Positions 10,881 to 22,945 of a stretch of 64,000 nucleotides of DNA are shown piece after piece. The notes under the pieces were generated by a model. That model did no database searches. It had not been told where the DNA came from and was given only the letters and a program-made list of their open reading frames with translations. The position numbers and the translations under genes were made by a program. The number at the start of each line of letters is the position of its first letter. Positions within the stretch are counted from its first letter, which is position 1. Origin of the DNA: Gigaspora rosea (taxonomy: Eukaryota > Glomeromycota > Glomeromycetes > Diversisporales > Gigasporaceae); NCBI GenBank assembly GCA_003550325.1, contig QKWP01000099.1, forward strand, positions 371,530-435,529, given 5' to 3'.

Positions 10881-11156
10881 AAAATCTACGTACTTATATA
10901 AATTTAAATAATAGATTTTATTCCTAATAATATTGTACACATTAGCGGTAGCAAAGATTTAAATATTACAACAGGTATTCCTTGCAAGATCATAAACGAT
11001 GGCCATTATTTAGATAATGGTGGATGAGGCTATGGTTCATATGTTAGATTATTTGGAAATTCTTATGATCAAAATGCCAATTATGCAAGGCAAATATGGT
11101 TTCTTGAAGAATCAAAAAATTATGGTGAATATATAATTTCAAGTGATATAAATTAC

Positions 11157-12121
11157 AGTCTTAAATCTATAATCACCAAGTCCATCGCACCCTATTTTGG
11201 TGATTGTAAAGAGGTGTGACTATAAATAAAATACCTCATTATGATCATCTATAGGCGAAATGTGGCGTGCTTCCATCTAAAACTTTTTCTTAATAAGCTA
11301 ATGATATATGCCCACTAATTGAAAGTTGTAGAGCTCGTAAGACGCACCTAACGGTGGTTAGATCATTCAAATCAGCTCAGTGGATGGCGAGATATCGTCG
11401 AAAAACGATTGGCCGACTATATCAAATCTCTATGTAAACAATATTTGTTTACATTAAGAGATTTATATAGTCGGCCAATCGTTTTTCAATGATATCTCAC
11501 CATCCACTGGGTCAATTTGAATGATCTAACTACCGGTAGATGCGTCTCGACGAGCTCTACAACTTTCAATTAGTGGGCATGTACTTTAATGTAGTAAGAA
11601 AAAAGTTTTAGATAGAAGCACTCCACATTTCGCCTATAGTGATTTTCATATCTAATCTCCGTCATGGATTTTTATATAGTTGGCCAATCGTTTTTTGACG
11701 ATATCTCGCCATCCACTGGGCCGATTTGGATGATCTAACCACCGTTAGATGCGTCTCGACGAGCTCTACAACTTTCAATTAGTGGACATTTATCGTTAAC
11801 TTAGTAAGAAAAAAAATTTAGATGGAAGCACTCTACATTTCGCCTATAGGATCACTCAATTAATAGATAATTTTAAATATATGTAAATATGAAATTGACC
11901 AATCATATTATATAGTTCATATTTAGTTAAAAATTGGTGACTATAATGAGGGTTTTTTATTAATAAAATTGTTAAAAAATCAAATTTTCATGGTGATAGT
12001 GATTATAAGTGATTTGTGACTATAATAAGGTTTTTTTACTATGTTTGAGTCCATCGCACAAAATTGGGTGCTTAAATAGAGGTGTGACTATATTGGGTGT
12101 GACTATAGGGAGGTCTAACTG
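11157..12121. mobile_element. Tc1/mariner-type non-autonomous element (965 bp)
   Basis: Starts CAGTCTTAAATC and ends GGGAGGTCTAACTG, flanked by TA on both sides (11155-11156, 12122-12123). The uninterrupted paralog near 44704 has a single TA at this place. Repeated blocks (AGTCCATCGCAC, AGGTGTGACTATA) lie near both ends. No transposase is readable. A foldback structure lies inside. Confidence 0.75.
11250..11850. mobile_element. Nested foldback element with third partial arm
   Basis: An arm from about 11250 (TATAGGCGAAATGTGGCG) to about 11440 is repeated inverted from about 11443 to 11637 (ending CACATTTCGCCTATAG). The arms meet at TGTAAACAATATTTGTTTACA. A third copy, direct with the second arm, runs about 11670-11851. 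Each arm carries the same landmarks (GTTGTAGAGCTCG, GGCCGACTATAT). Confidence 0.8.
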
Positions 12122-12720
12122 TATTTAGATACTTTTGGTGGTGGTCATGGATCAGAAGTCCATGTAAGCATTAAAAATCATTAAGATAATCCTGATTATA
12201 AAAGACAAAGATGGACTTTTTCAACTCAAGTGATTTCTGAAACTGATGAAGATGCACAAATACAAAGTCTTACAAATGAATGTTATTTAGATAATTGGGG
12301 TGGATATTCAACTGTTCATTTCAGTAAATATCTAAATAAACAATTGATCCTTTTTATTCAAGACAGTTATGGAAGTTCGAAATTGCTGATTATAATTCAA
12401 AGTTGATATTAAAAATTTTAAATATGATAAAAAGACTAATGATTTAGATTCATACACAAAAAAAGTTTCTTGTTACTTGTACCTCTAGAAATCAATCATG
12501 TAGTAATCCTTGGAAGATTGAAATAATTCTTTCAGAAAAAATTCCAAATATTACTTCTTGGTTTTTTAATAAAAGCAAGGAGTTAACTTTTTTGAATAAA
12601 CTGATATTGATGTGATTATGACATTTTGGTATAAACAAATGCCCTTGCACTATTCCATTTCTTAAATCTAACCCTAATACTAATCAAATTTCAAATTTTA
12701 TTTCAGCAAAAATTTTTTAA

Positions 12721-13077
12721 TTTACATATTGTTAATTACTGGTGATGATTACTACTGGCTATAAATAGTATTTATATGTATATTAAAAGATTATATAATA
12801 AGGTAGCTATCAACTATTGCACCAAACTAGGAATAGATAAACTAATAAATTATATTATCTAAAATTTTTTGTAATTTGAGAAATTAAATTGTTTTCTATT
12901 TCAACCAAATATTTATAAACTTAATTATTTTAAACTGCTATATTAATAAAAATAGTTTTTTATAACTTTAAATATTTACATAGAGAACAAATTTTTAGGC
13001 TTAATGTTTTCAAAAAAAAATTTAATAGAGAACATCTAAAATTTTGTAAATGTTCTCAAATTAAAAGTGATGGGTTA
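12721..13077. other. AT-rich DNA, nothing recognised
   Basis: No ORF, repeat unit or conserved motif stands out. Confidence 0.6.
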
Positions 13078-13250
13078 CCGTACATTTCCTAAAAGCTATT
13101 TTCCTGACATGTCATTTACCCAACATCACACAGGTGCAATTTGCTAAAAATATATATCCACAACTAACAAAATGCTAACCATAACCCTATGTGATGTCAG
13201 GAAAATAATTTTCGGGAAAGTGCTTTCAGGAAAGTGAGAATAATGGTCCT
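13078..13250. mobile_element. Candidate TIR element
   Basis: TATTTTCCTGACATGTCATT near the left is matched inverted by GTGATGTCAGGAAAATAATT near the right, and both ends carry TTTCCT/AGGAAA blocks. Exact ends and a target duplication could not be fixed. Confidence 0.4.
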
Positions 13251-14312
13251 ATACTAATTTTTATATAGTGAGCTAATTTAAATATTAATTTTCTTTTACT
13301 ATAACTTTTTTTTCTACATAATAAATATAGTTGAAATTTTGCAGGTTAATAGAATAAGTCACACCAAGATGCTTGCATAGTAGTACAAGAAAATACTTAA
13401 TTTAGATTGGGTAATTTATAATATATCAAAATTTTAATTTTTTAATATTTTTTTTAAAAAAAATTAATCAAATTTGAGATTTTTTTAAACAATAGATAAT
13501 CAAAAATTAATCTAATTTTTTTTATAAATATGTTCTATAAATGTTCAAATATTAAATATATTTATTTAATTGCAAATTAATATGTAAAATTTTAAAAAAA
13601 ATTCAAATGTATCAGATTTGTGTGTCTTGTTTAATGAGATGACCAAGTTATGTTGATCAATTTACTATGATCAAAATTTTATTAGTGAAATTATAAATGT
13701 AAATTGAATATTACTTTTATATTATATTTAAATATAAGGAAAAGTGCGAAATTCTAAAATATTCAGATAAAAACTGTACTTATTTTTCGAGTTTCTTTTG
13801 AATGAAGAATATTTATTAGAACAATCTCAAAGCCTCTATGTTTGATTCTTTGTGAAAGATCTAAGTAAATTTCAACTTATGGCTTTGAGATGACATTTTT
13901 TAATCTAAATTAATAAAATTTAAACTACTCTCTATAAGCAAATGCTCAAAACTTATACAGTATATTGATAGAAAAGTTTTAAACATGGCTTTATGCTTCA
14001 GTGTTTTATAAACAATTTATGTAAATTTCAAGGTAATTTGATACCTTGACAAGAGGTTGAATTGCTTTAAAATTTTATGCGATATTAATAATATCGTATT
14101 GATATATTTTATTTGGTTTATTGTTATAAAAATTGGTCATTGTTCATGTAACCTGAAAAATCCGTGATATAATACATGTCATAAGTTCGATAGCATAGTT
14201 TTGATTACTTAGTTGATGTCGCACCCTAATACAGTATGTGCATGCCATGCATACATATATAGCTTATAATTTTTAATATTATAACAAAACCTATTATAAC
14301 AAAGAAATTTCC
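13251..14312. other. Duplicated 3' flank of kinase A (copy of 51165-52169)
   Basis: Collinear with the DNA downstream of kinase C, sharing for example GAAATTTTGCAGGTTAATAG and the stem-loop repeat at the end. No gene is visible. Confidence 0.8.
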
Positions 14313-14348
14313 GTTCCTGGTTTTGGCGCAACCGCGTTGCGCAGCTAC
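14313..14348 (+). repeat. Recurrent stem-loop repeat, copy in flank A
   Basis: GTTCCTGGTTTTGGCGCAAC, CGC, GTTGCGCAGCTAC. GCGCAAC pairs perfectly with GTTGCGC around a CGC loop. Compared with the GTGCGAC/GTCGCGC stems elsewhere, both arms have changed together. Confidence 0.8.
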
Positions 14349-14374
14349 ATTATTGTTTTCCTTTATTTAATATA

Positions 14375-14575
14375 ATAAGATACCATGGCAAACATGCCTA
14401 CAAAGTGGTGCAAATATTGCCCATCAATATGAGAAAATATTTACTAATAAAAATATATGGCACTTATGCCATAAATGCTCGATCTATCATTTATGCTATT
14501 TATCCAACTTATGCCACTTCTCTCACATATGGCACATCCGGCACATCTGTCACAAATGGCAGATCTAACAGATTC
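14375..14575 (-). repeat. LTR remnant of the element-1 family
   Basis: ATGGCAAACATGCCTACAAA and the following text match the reverse complement of the element-1 LTR (ATGGCGAACATGCCTACAAA), continuing through TATGCCATAAATG-like and TGGCACATCC blocks. It is truncated. The same remnant is present at 52233-52425 downstream of kinase C. Confidence 0.65.
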
Positions 14576-14970
14576 GCCGGCAATCCCGAAATCTATAATA
14601 ACAGGGGCAAGATCAGCAGGTCAAGTCTTACTAAATATACATATTGACTAAAAACAGATGACTACGAGGATAGAATAATAATAAAAAAAGAAAATCAGTG
14701 CGACTATGCCACGTCACAACGTAAATAAATTCAATACGATTTATGGCTAACAGATGCGCTCTTGTTTTTATTAAAGCTAAAATTACTTATTAAAATCCCA
14801 TAAATAATGCTTAATTTCTTAATAAATATATAATAAATCCATATAATAAGTTTATATTTATCGGTTAAGCATAATTTGTTAAAGCATAATTTGTTAAATA
14901 TCATTCGGAACTTCTATATCACTAGCAGTTTTAGAAATATATATTTTCGATTACCTCACGCTAATTTCTG

Positions 14971-16887
14971 TTATATTATATGGTTTGATGTATATATATT
15001 GTTGATTTTTTCAGTAACCATAGGTAAATTTTTACTGATCTCATCATTTTCTAAGAATTGCTTTTTAATTTTATTTTCACTCTCATTTTCGATAATATTC
15101 AACCATTCATTTAATTTAGTAATTATTTCATTAATATTAGGCCGTTTTTCTGGATCTGAATTCATGCATTGATTTGCCAACTCAACATAGCAATCAGGAG
15201 TACCATGAGCAAGTTTTGGTCGTAATCCATTACAAACCATAACTGCTAGATAAATATCAAATTTATCATTGTTAAAAGACCTTTTTCCAGTTGTCATCTC
15301 GACCATAATAATTCCAAATGAATAAATATCTGATGCTTTTGTGTATGGGTTTTTTTGAAAGAGTTCTGGTGCGATATAAGGTAAAACTCCATGAATACGT
15401 TCCTCTTGTTCTTTTTCGTCGAGTGGTTTTGATAAACCTAGATCAGTAATGTATGCTTTATAGTTTTTCTTTAGCAAGATATTTCCAAGATGTAAATCTC
15501 GATGTAAATATCCTTTAGAATGAATATTACCAAGGTTAGACGCAATATCATGGAGTATCTTTAATTTAATTTTCCATTCAAATTTAAAGATATTAGTAAG
15601 GTTTTTACTTAATGATCCATATTTTGCATAACTAAGTACTAAAATATAGTCATTTGTTTTTTCATCTCTAGATATTCCCAAATATTGTTCTAAACTATGA
15701 CAAGCTTTTAACTAAAAAAAATAAAATAAAATAATTTGAAATATTCGAAATTAAAAATAAATATTTAATTGTTTAAAAAAAATACCTCTTTTAAAAATGG
15801 TTCTTTATTTTTATAGGAACCCTTTACAATCTTAATTGCTACATTTTCATGTGATCCATATCGGTTCAGATATTTGGTTTTAAAAACAGTAGAGAACGCT
15901 CCTTTGCCTATCTCTTCAATATTTTCAAATTTATCATATGGTATCCAATGAAAAAATTCTTCTTTTTCATCAGTTGAATATTGTTCGGTAATTGCTGATT
16001 TTAAATACCATTCAAAAGCAATATCAATATTCTTTTCAACAGCAATTCCTTCTCGGTAAAATTCACCAACATAATACATTCCTTTAGAATATCCCATTTC
16101 TGCTGATTTTTTATAATATTCAAACGCTTTCTTTTTGTCCACTTTAACATCATATCCATATTGGTAACAAGCTCCAACGTTAAATGTTCCGACATCGTTT
16201 CCCATCTCTGCAGCTTTTTGATAATATATGAATCCCTTATGTTCATCCTTATCAACTCCAATTCCTAAACGATAACAACGTCCAACACTGCATGTTCCAC
16301 TAGCGTCCCCATCTCTGCAGATTTTTGATAATAATGAATGCTTTGTGTTCTTCTTCTTCAACTCCAATTCCATATTGATAACATCTGCCGAGTTCAAATA
16401 TTACTTTAGTGTTCCCCATCTCTGCTGATTTTTGAAAATGAATGAACGCCTTTTGTTCATCTTTTTCGACTCCAATTGCTTCTTTATAACACACACCGAC
16501 AAAAAATATTCCGTAAGAATCATCCATCTCTGCTAATTTTTGATAATAATTGAATGCTTTACGTTTATCCTTTGCAACCCATTTTCCATAACGATAACAA
16601 CTTGCAAGAATGATTTGAACTATAGAGTTGATTTGATTATCTAAGCAAAAATTGATAATATTAAATGGATTTTGCTTCTTTTTTATTAGAAATTGTTCTA
16701 ATTTATCAAGAATAAATTGATAATTATAACTTTTCAATATTTCTTCAACATAAAGATTACACATTTCATTAACAATTTCGATTAGAAAATCTTGTGAAAA
16801 ATTCTGTAAACAACCATCTTCTAAAGTCAATTGGACATCATTAATTTTTTCTGGTTGCTTTGCAAGTAGGTTATTAGAATTCGACAT
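14971..16887 (-). pseudogene. Sel1-repeat/TKL kinase pseudogene A
   Basis: ATG at 16885-16887 (MSNSNNLLAKQPEKINDVQ). A helical N-terminal region of about 100 residues is followed by about seven Sel1-like repeats of 36 residues (GxCYxxGxGVxKDxxKAFxYYQKSAEMG). A protein kinase domain follows: Gly-loop GKGAFSTV, VAIK lysine, HRDLHLGN catalytic loop, DLGLSKP in place of DFG, APE. Known Sel1 repeats are protein-binding scaffolds; the kinase resembles fungal TKL-type families. Lesions: one base is missing near 16330 and another near 16308, shifting frame inside the Sel1 repeats. A late frameshift near 14985 removes about the last 28 residues seen in copies B and C. All three lie next to short homopolymers, so assembly error cannot be excluded. 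Confidence 0.85.
15712..15785 (-). other. Intron in kinase A (74 bp)
   Basis: On the minus strand GTATTT follows EPFLKE and TTTTTTTAG precedes LKACHSLEQYLG. Removing it joins the kinase N-lobe in frame. Copy B has the same intron (39636-39712), and in copy D the site holds a SINE-like insertion. Confidence 0.85.
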
Positions 16888-19800
16888 TTTGGCGCAAGAA
16901 TATTGCATATGCATCAAAATTTATTGATGTTATGTATAAGTATTACATTACACAACAAATTTATTTTTAGATCCAATTTTTTTATAGTATGATTTTCGTG
17001 TGATTTCACATGATTGGCTGAATTACTAAATGATGATCGATCATCACATCTTTATGTTTTTTGCAAATTCGTAAATCTAAATTTCTTGTTTGAAATTTCC
17101 AAGATTTTCTCTTATTTCCATTTATATATAATAAAGCACGAGAGCTGACCAATTTTACAGACGAATGATTCCGGAAATCTCAAGCTTTTTTTCAAGATAT
17201 AAAAAATTAATAGTAAAACCGACAAAATATCTTTTTATAATCATAATTGGATAATATAAAACTGGGTTTTCACTATCTATACTTCTTTGAAGCTTTAACT
17301 GAATAATGTTGAAAGTCTCTCTCTCTCTTTTTTTTTTTTTTTACTATGAAGAACCTTTTTTCAAACTGAACTGTAAGCATTCGATTACAATAGCGTACAA
17401 TAAGCGTATATACAATACTAATTTTTCACAGTAGTATAATATCTATTTGAATATTGGATGATATAAATAGTTTTTTATTAGGTAAAATAATATATTTTTT
17501 TTGTTTTATTCACTTAATTTTTACAAACCTTAGGCTAAAGTGCAATATCATTAAATATTTTGCTCGTAGTAATATTTGATGCTATTTTCGAATTATACAG
17601 AATAATAGAATTCGAAAGTATAAATCGATTTTGAAAAAGAATGCGCATTATTATAATTTTAATAATATTAGAGCCGGATATAAAAATTTTAGAGAAATTA
17701 ACTGATGCATTTTAGGTTCATAGGCTTTTATTATTATGTTAAATTTATTAAATTCTAATTTTCAATTTTCAGATTTTTAGTGTTTTATAATTTTGGAAAT
17801 CTGCCTATCACAGTAATTTGAAAAGAGTGATAAATTGAATTTCATTTATACAATTAAAGTACTATTGCAAAAATCAAAATACACGTAATACACAATAAAA
17901 TAATAATAATCGTATAGAAAGCTTTATTGGGGTTGTAGGACTTGTTTTCTTAAAATGCTTTAACCACTATTTTTTTTTAAGAAATTAACACATTAGCGAC
18001 TTCTACATATTATAATTACTCAGGAGCAATATTGACAATAGATCCAATGGAGAAATTCATTACTTTTTTTCTCAATAGACAAAAATGTCAACCCTAAACT
18101 TCGTTAAACATTTGCTTTTATCTCGAGGTTCAGAATTTGACTTATTTCAAAATAAGTGAGCGTTAAAAGATCCTATTTCTGTTTAAAATCCGTTTCCGAA
18201 AATTAATATTCGTGGCCGGTAATAAAATTAACTTACTTTATAAACATTCTCATAGACAATACGCAGCCACTTCTTTTTAAATAAATACGTTGGAGTTTCA
18301 AAGTTAACAAATAAGTGACGCATTTCGAAAATAAATAGGATTTTATTCAATAGCATTTTTACAATGTTGTATTATAAATCAGAAAAATAAAATATGATTC
18401 TCTGATTTTAACTTTGAAACCCCTGATATTTATTTTGGCCCGAATCATTTCACCGAGTTACTTTTTATATCTATAAATAGTAAATGCTTTCGATTACAAT
18501 AAATTGCAATAATATAAATATAAAAATGTTAGCGCAGGTAGCAATTATGTCGCCATTTTATTCGACATAATTTACGTTTAATTGTAACAAATTATTTATA
18601 ACATTCATTATAAATGCTGATTACAAATACTTGCTAAAGTTTGTTTTATGATAGTATAAAATTCTGTAAATGAAACGTTAATTTTGAATTAATAATTGTT
18701 AACAAAAATGAAGTTAGTAAGGTATGCTGCATTGTGAAGCTAAATTGGTTTCGAACTTTACACATACCTAAATAGCTAATTGAACGAATTGTGTAGTAAA
18801 ACTCAATATTCAATTTCCCATGCTGTAATTTGGATTGGATGTATGAAATCCCGTCTCTAATTGGATGAATTACATTAGACTGCCATGAATCGTTTATCGT
18901 TTTCTTAAAGAAAAAAAAAACAAATATTAATTTTTTTATTTACAAAAATGCGAATTATTATTTATGCCCACCTCCATAATCAAAAATAATCAAAAATAAT
19001 AACGAAAGTAAGAAAAAAAATCTAAATATTTAAATTGTAAAAGTAAACAAAATTAATATTTATGCACCTCCAGAATTCTTTTCTAGTAAAACGAAAATAA
19101 TCAAATATATTTACAAAAATGTTCAAAATTTTTTTGTTTGCAAAATGAAGCGAATTATTTTTTATGCATTTCCGGTGTTCTTTTTCTAGTAAAAATAATC
19201 GAAAATATCAAATATTAAATATATACTGTATATATGTGTGTTTATTTATACTCTACTTACAAAGTTCTTGCTCTAGTAAAAATAAATTAGAATAATCGAA
19301 AATATTACTGAAAATAAGTGCTTCGAATCAATTAAGAAGTTTTTTATAAGTTATTGTTCAGTATTTTATTTTTAAGAGAATAAATTTGTTGATTACTTCA
19401 AAATAATTGACAGCAATTAAAATGTTTCAAACCCATTTCTTTTGATAATGATACAATGAACATTCGATAACTATAATTAATTGTTTACAAATTCAAAGAA
19501 ACAATGTTAGTATTAAACGCAAAAAATTATTAAAAAAATTTATAATAATAATTATTGAAATTTTTAGTCACTATGATCTGTGATATATTTTGTCTCTCCA
19601 ATGTGAACTTGGGAAAATTAGTAAATCCAACTGATAGGTGATTATTATACATGTTAAATGATTAAATGAGTGAATATATGAAAAATGACTTGTCAACTTA
19701 GTCAATACGCATAAAAATTAATGAGTAATAAGTACTGTATAAAATACTTTGATCGCTATAATTTAATTAAATCGATTTGAATAACTGATAAGGGGCAAAC

Positions 19801-20130
19801 CGAAAATAAACAGCTTTGAATAGTAATTGTTATAATTTAATTTTCACATTAATAGGTTGTTAAAACATAGTTGCTAATTCTTAACAAAATATATTAAATA
19901 ACTGCTTTTAATTAAGAATTGAATTTTAAATATAGTACTTGAACATTTAAACAACATAAACAACTTTAACAACAAATAAACAAAAAGATATATTCAAAAT
20001 TTTGTTCACATCGGATGTTGATTGTTTGCCTCAGAACGGCAGAAAGAGTTTATGCACTAACCAGTTTTTAATGACACTAAAGCAAAAATCGCACGTTTAT
20101 TTTTTTTTCTCATAAATATATATATATATT
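16888..20130. other. Duplicated upstream region of kinase A, non-coding
   Basis: Collinear in most parts with 54728-58500 (upstream of C). Shorter stretches match 36760-37230 and 41400-41830, for example CTGCCTATCACAGTAATTTG. No ORF is convincing. A CT/T-rich microsatellite lies near 17313-17342. Confidence 0.8.
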
Positions 20131-20141
20131 CGCGGAGATTA

Positions 20142-20217
20142 GTCACGAGTTTCGTCATTCGTCATGAGTTTCGTCATTCGTCACGAGTTTCGTCATTCGT
20201 CACGGGCTTCGTCATTC
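20142..20217. repeat. 19-bp tandem repeat, 4 copies
   Basis: The unit GTCACGAGTTTCGTCATTC is repeated at 20142, 20161, 20180 and 20199 with single changes. It continues as looser TCGTCTAGACGAAAC-like inverted blocks to about 20300. This patch is much richer in GC than its surroundings and abuts Ty3/gypsy element 2. Confidence 0.9.
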
Positions 20218-20374
20218 GTTATTCGTCTAATTGAAGTCGCCAGACGAAACGGTTATGTCATTCGTCTAGACGAAACTGTTTCGTCTTTCGCCAGGCATTA
20301 TACGCCACACCACGTGATGGTCACGTTACTGCATACTCCTGGCGAGACCTGGTACAGAAAGTAGGGGTGCGCGT

Positions 20375-21653
20375 TGTGAAAGGCAAGGCTATCGGGTTAG
20401 ATAATAAATACAACTAACAACACCACTAACTATCTAAAACAAATGTCCTATAACAGAAAGAGGCGTGGAAGATTTGGTCCGGGTCTCGAAGGTCTGGTGG
20501 GTCTTGCTACAGCTTAGATAAATGAAGATAAGTATTTCTTTCCTTATTGTGTATAGTCGTCTTGAAGTGGTTTAATCCCACTTTTATATCTATCTCTTTA
20601 ATCTAGGGGTATAAGGTTATCGGGTTAAATATAATTAACGTTTGGCAAACCGATATTGATGCAGGTGATTAATCAATCAATATCGGAGATTGATTGTTTG
20701 ATATATCGGGTAATCAAAAGGGGTTAATCGATTAATGTGAATATACATATCAGGTGATTAACTGGGTCTTTCTTTCTCTAACTGGGTTATAAACGAAACT
20801 AGGTTCAAATGCGGGTTACGTAGTAACAACTAAACGATACGACTTTAACAAAGGTAACAAAGTGTCATAGGGTAAGTGTAATAAGCGGTTTTACTATAAC
20901 AATAGGTTTAACAACAAGGGAAAACTTCTTAACACTTCTACTCTTATTTCGAAGGTTAGAACTCAAGTACGTCTAAGTTATTCAAATTGAACTCTATCAG
21001 TTGTGAGTTGAGAGTTATCTTTATTGAAGCACAAAAATGAGGGTCTTATATACTTTTTACCCTCTTAATAAATACATTGTTTTTAGACTATCTATACTAA
21101 CTCTATTGAATCTTTCTTTATCATACGATTTCATGACCTCATTTCTTTGAGGCGGAAGGTAGAGGCAGCTTTTCCAAGCCTTGAGACGTAAGTGTTGGGG
21201 AAAACATCTTCGCCTTAACACTATAATTCCACCTTCAATTCACCGTTAACCCACCGTGTGTCTATACTATGACGTGAGCGAAACTATAACTAGGCTAAGT
21301 ACATTGTTTACAAAAAGGGGTATAAACAAACATTGACAGCTAAATGCCAAGAGCATAAACTAGTTTCATCTACGTGGGCTAAGCTAACATGTGTGAATCT
21401 ATTATTTACTAAAGGGGAAATAAACAAACATGAGCAGCAAAATACCAAGGGCACAAACTGGATTGTGGCCCTGGCATGCGCAGTTACCATGTGCTCATGC
21501 TGGAAATCGCTGCAGCGTTACCTGGTGCTATGCTAACCTTTCATGACCGTGGTGTGATTTCAGAAGAAATTATACGATCATATAATATAACTATCAGGAG
21601 AATCTCCTGGATATCCAAATAATTGAAAAAAACTCGAGGCGTAGCCCATCACA
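20375..21653 (-). repeat. 3' LTR of element 2
   Basis: Near-identical to 29560-30869 but lacks about 33 bp present at 29640-29673. The ORFs of about 60 codons in both LTRs (21308-21536 region) are judged chance. Confidence 0.92.
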
Positions 21654-21670
21654 ATCTCCCACCCTTAGTT
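21654..21670 (-). promoter_or_regulatory. Polypurine tract, element 2
   Basis: On the minus strand AAGGGTGGGAGAT precedes the LTR start, matching the position of the element-1 tract (GCGGGGGAGAT). Confidence 0.65.
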
Positions 21671-22428
21671 TCGAGTTCCACGAGAAAAAGGGTTAACCGA
21701 GGTCTTAAGGAAGCTTTCTTTTTAGGCTAGGACACCGACTAACTAGGCTGAATTGGGCTTAATGTCGGATTTCATCTCGTAAATATTAATTCTTCTCTTC
21801 CCTAGTTCATCTTTTTTAACGCCAACTCAGTTATGATAACAGTATCCAAACAGATGGATACTGTTCCAGATTATTTCTGGCTCTTCACATGAGCCTGCGA
21901 CGTATGTAGGGGGTTACACTTTGATATCCATCCAGAGCTTCTCGGAGACTTATCTGGTATGAGACACGGACACTTACTTCCTTATTTCCATCCATATCTT
22001 TACTTCTCTCTTTTACCTGAGTTTTTCTAGGAATACACTTTGACATTTCTCTGGGACTTCTCTTGAGACTTATCCAGCAGGTAATGGGGACGTTTCTTTC
22101 TTTATTCCGTCCTTGTTACTTTTGTGGCTCTGTGTGATAATTCTACTGGCTTTTCCAGATAGGTTCTTACAACTCGATCTATCCCATCCTTATATTCGTT
22201 ACTATAGGCACAGTTAAATTATCAAGTTCTTCCTTTTTTTTTATATTCCGTTTAAGTCTTTCTTGGTATGTATCTAACAAAAGAAAAATATTATATATAT
22301 ATATATATATTTTTTATATATATATTGGAACAATAAGACCCTCTATGTGATAATGTGCCCCAACCTCGCACATATCAGTCGTGACCATCCGCTTTTATAC
22401 CTAATGTCACACCCTTTTTATACTCCTA
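21671..22428 (-). other. Element 2 untranslated region
   Basis: No coding domain is recognised between the extra ORF and the 3' LTR. A (TA)n tract lies at about 22291-22324. Confidence 0.5.
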
Positions 22429-22790
22429 TCATGGGAGCAACTCTTCATATTTGCTTCGGGATAGATTACGGATTTTGAACAGGGTCGTCCAATTAGTGCA
22501 ATACAGCTGCCCTACCCCGTGATGTTCAAATAATCGGTGAGTCCTGATAGCAGCATTGGTATAGTATTGGGGGATGATCCTTTTGAGTTTATGAACTTCC
22601 CTCCTTGGGCTTCGATTTATCATCTCCCCTAAATAAAAAGCGTAAACCAGACTTTCTATACGATTTTCTCCTTCTAGTGTGTCAGTAGTGCGTCTACTAT
22701 CCTCCCATAAGCAAGAGTTGCTTTTTGGACGAGTGAGTGCTCTGGGGAATAAGGGTAAGTTGGGATATCGTTCACAGAGAGGTTGATAGT
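22429..22790 (-). CDS. Extra ORF between integrase and 3' LTR, element 2
   Basis: The minus-strand frame is open from about 22790 to the stop near 22429, about 120 codons. Landmarks in order: Pro-rich start (YPNLPLFPRA), LEGENRIESLVYAFYLGEMI, RREVHK, QYYTNAAIR, HHGVGQLY, FKIRNLSRSKYEELLP. These match the element-1 ORF at 8772-9032 (EGKREKALAYAYYVGQLIE, KYYTTVVER, RWGVDQIA, FRMIRDLRLSKYQSLL). No start codon is assigned. It may be expressed by splicing or as a pol extension. Function unknown. Confidence 0.6.
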
Positions 22791-22945
22791 ATTGAGATCA
22801 ATATAAATTTGGATGGCTGTGGTAGTATTCATAGAAATTAAGCAGAGAGAGAAAATAAAATATACAGGGGTTTTTTTTTTTAAATTTTAGTGATGAAGGT
22901 TAACCCTAAAAGGTACGGTTGGTGGTGAGCGTATGCTCATTACTT

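Larger units (their letters stand above)
9614..10937. other. Duplicated non-coding segment (copy of 42497-44470)
   Basis: Collinear with 42497-44470: both run through TTTAAGCTCTTCAGTAACT, then the same AT-rich text (for example AATATTCAATA, CTAGTGTGGTATTATTC). No ORF is convincing. The other copy carries an extra 671-bp element at 43579-44249 that is absent here. Confidence 0.85.
10938..12720 (+). pseudogene. Lectin-like repeat protein pseudogene, copy 1
   Basis: From about 10938 the plus strand reads a protein of repeated units with Y-L-D-N, Gly-Gly, a hydrophobic strand and R-Q-x-W-x-F, a spacing that suggests a beta-trefoil (ricin-B-type) lectin fold. Sequence resumes after the 965-bp insertion at 11157-12121 with the next repeat. 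An in-frame TGA lies in the first Gly-rich loop and frameshifts follow after about 12330. Copy 2 (44471-45644) shows further C-terminal beta-rich sequence. The lectin call rests on motif pattern only. A pore-forming C-terminal domain is possible but unproven. Confidence 0.5.

Noticed and set aside
14405..14647. 80-codon plus-strand ORF
   Set aside because: It overlies the LTR remnant and consists of ATGCC/TATGGCAC-type repeats. The paralog near 52331 is not conserved as protein.
21308..21536. 60-67 codon ORFs in both LTRs of element 2
   Set aside because: They overlap on opposite strands, show no domain, and exist twice only because the LTR is duplicated.
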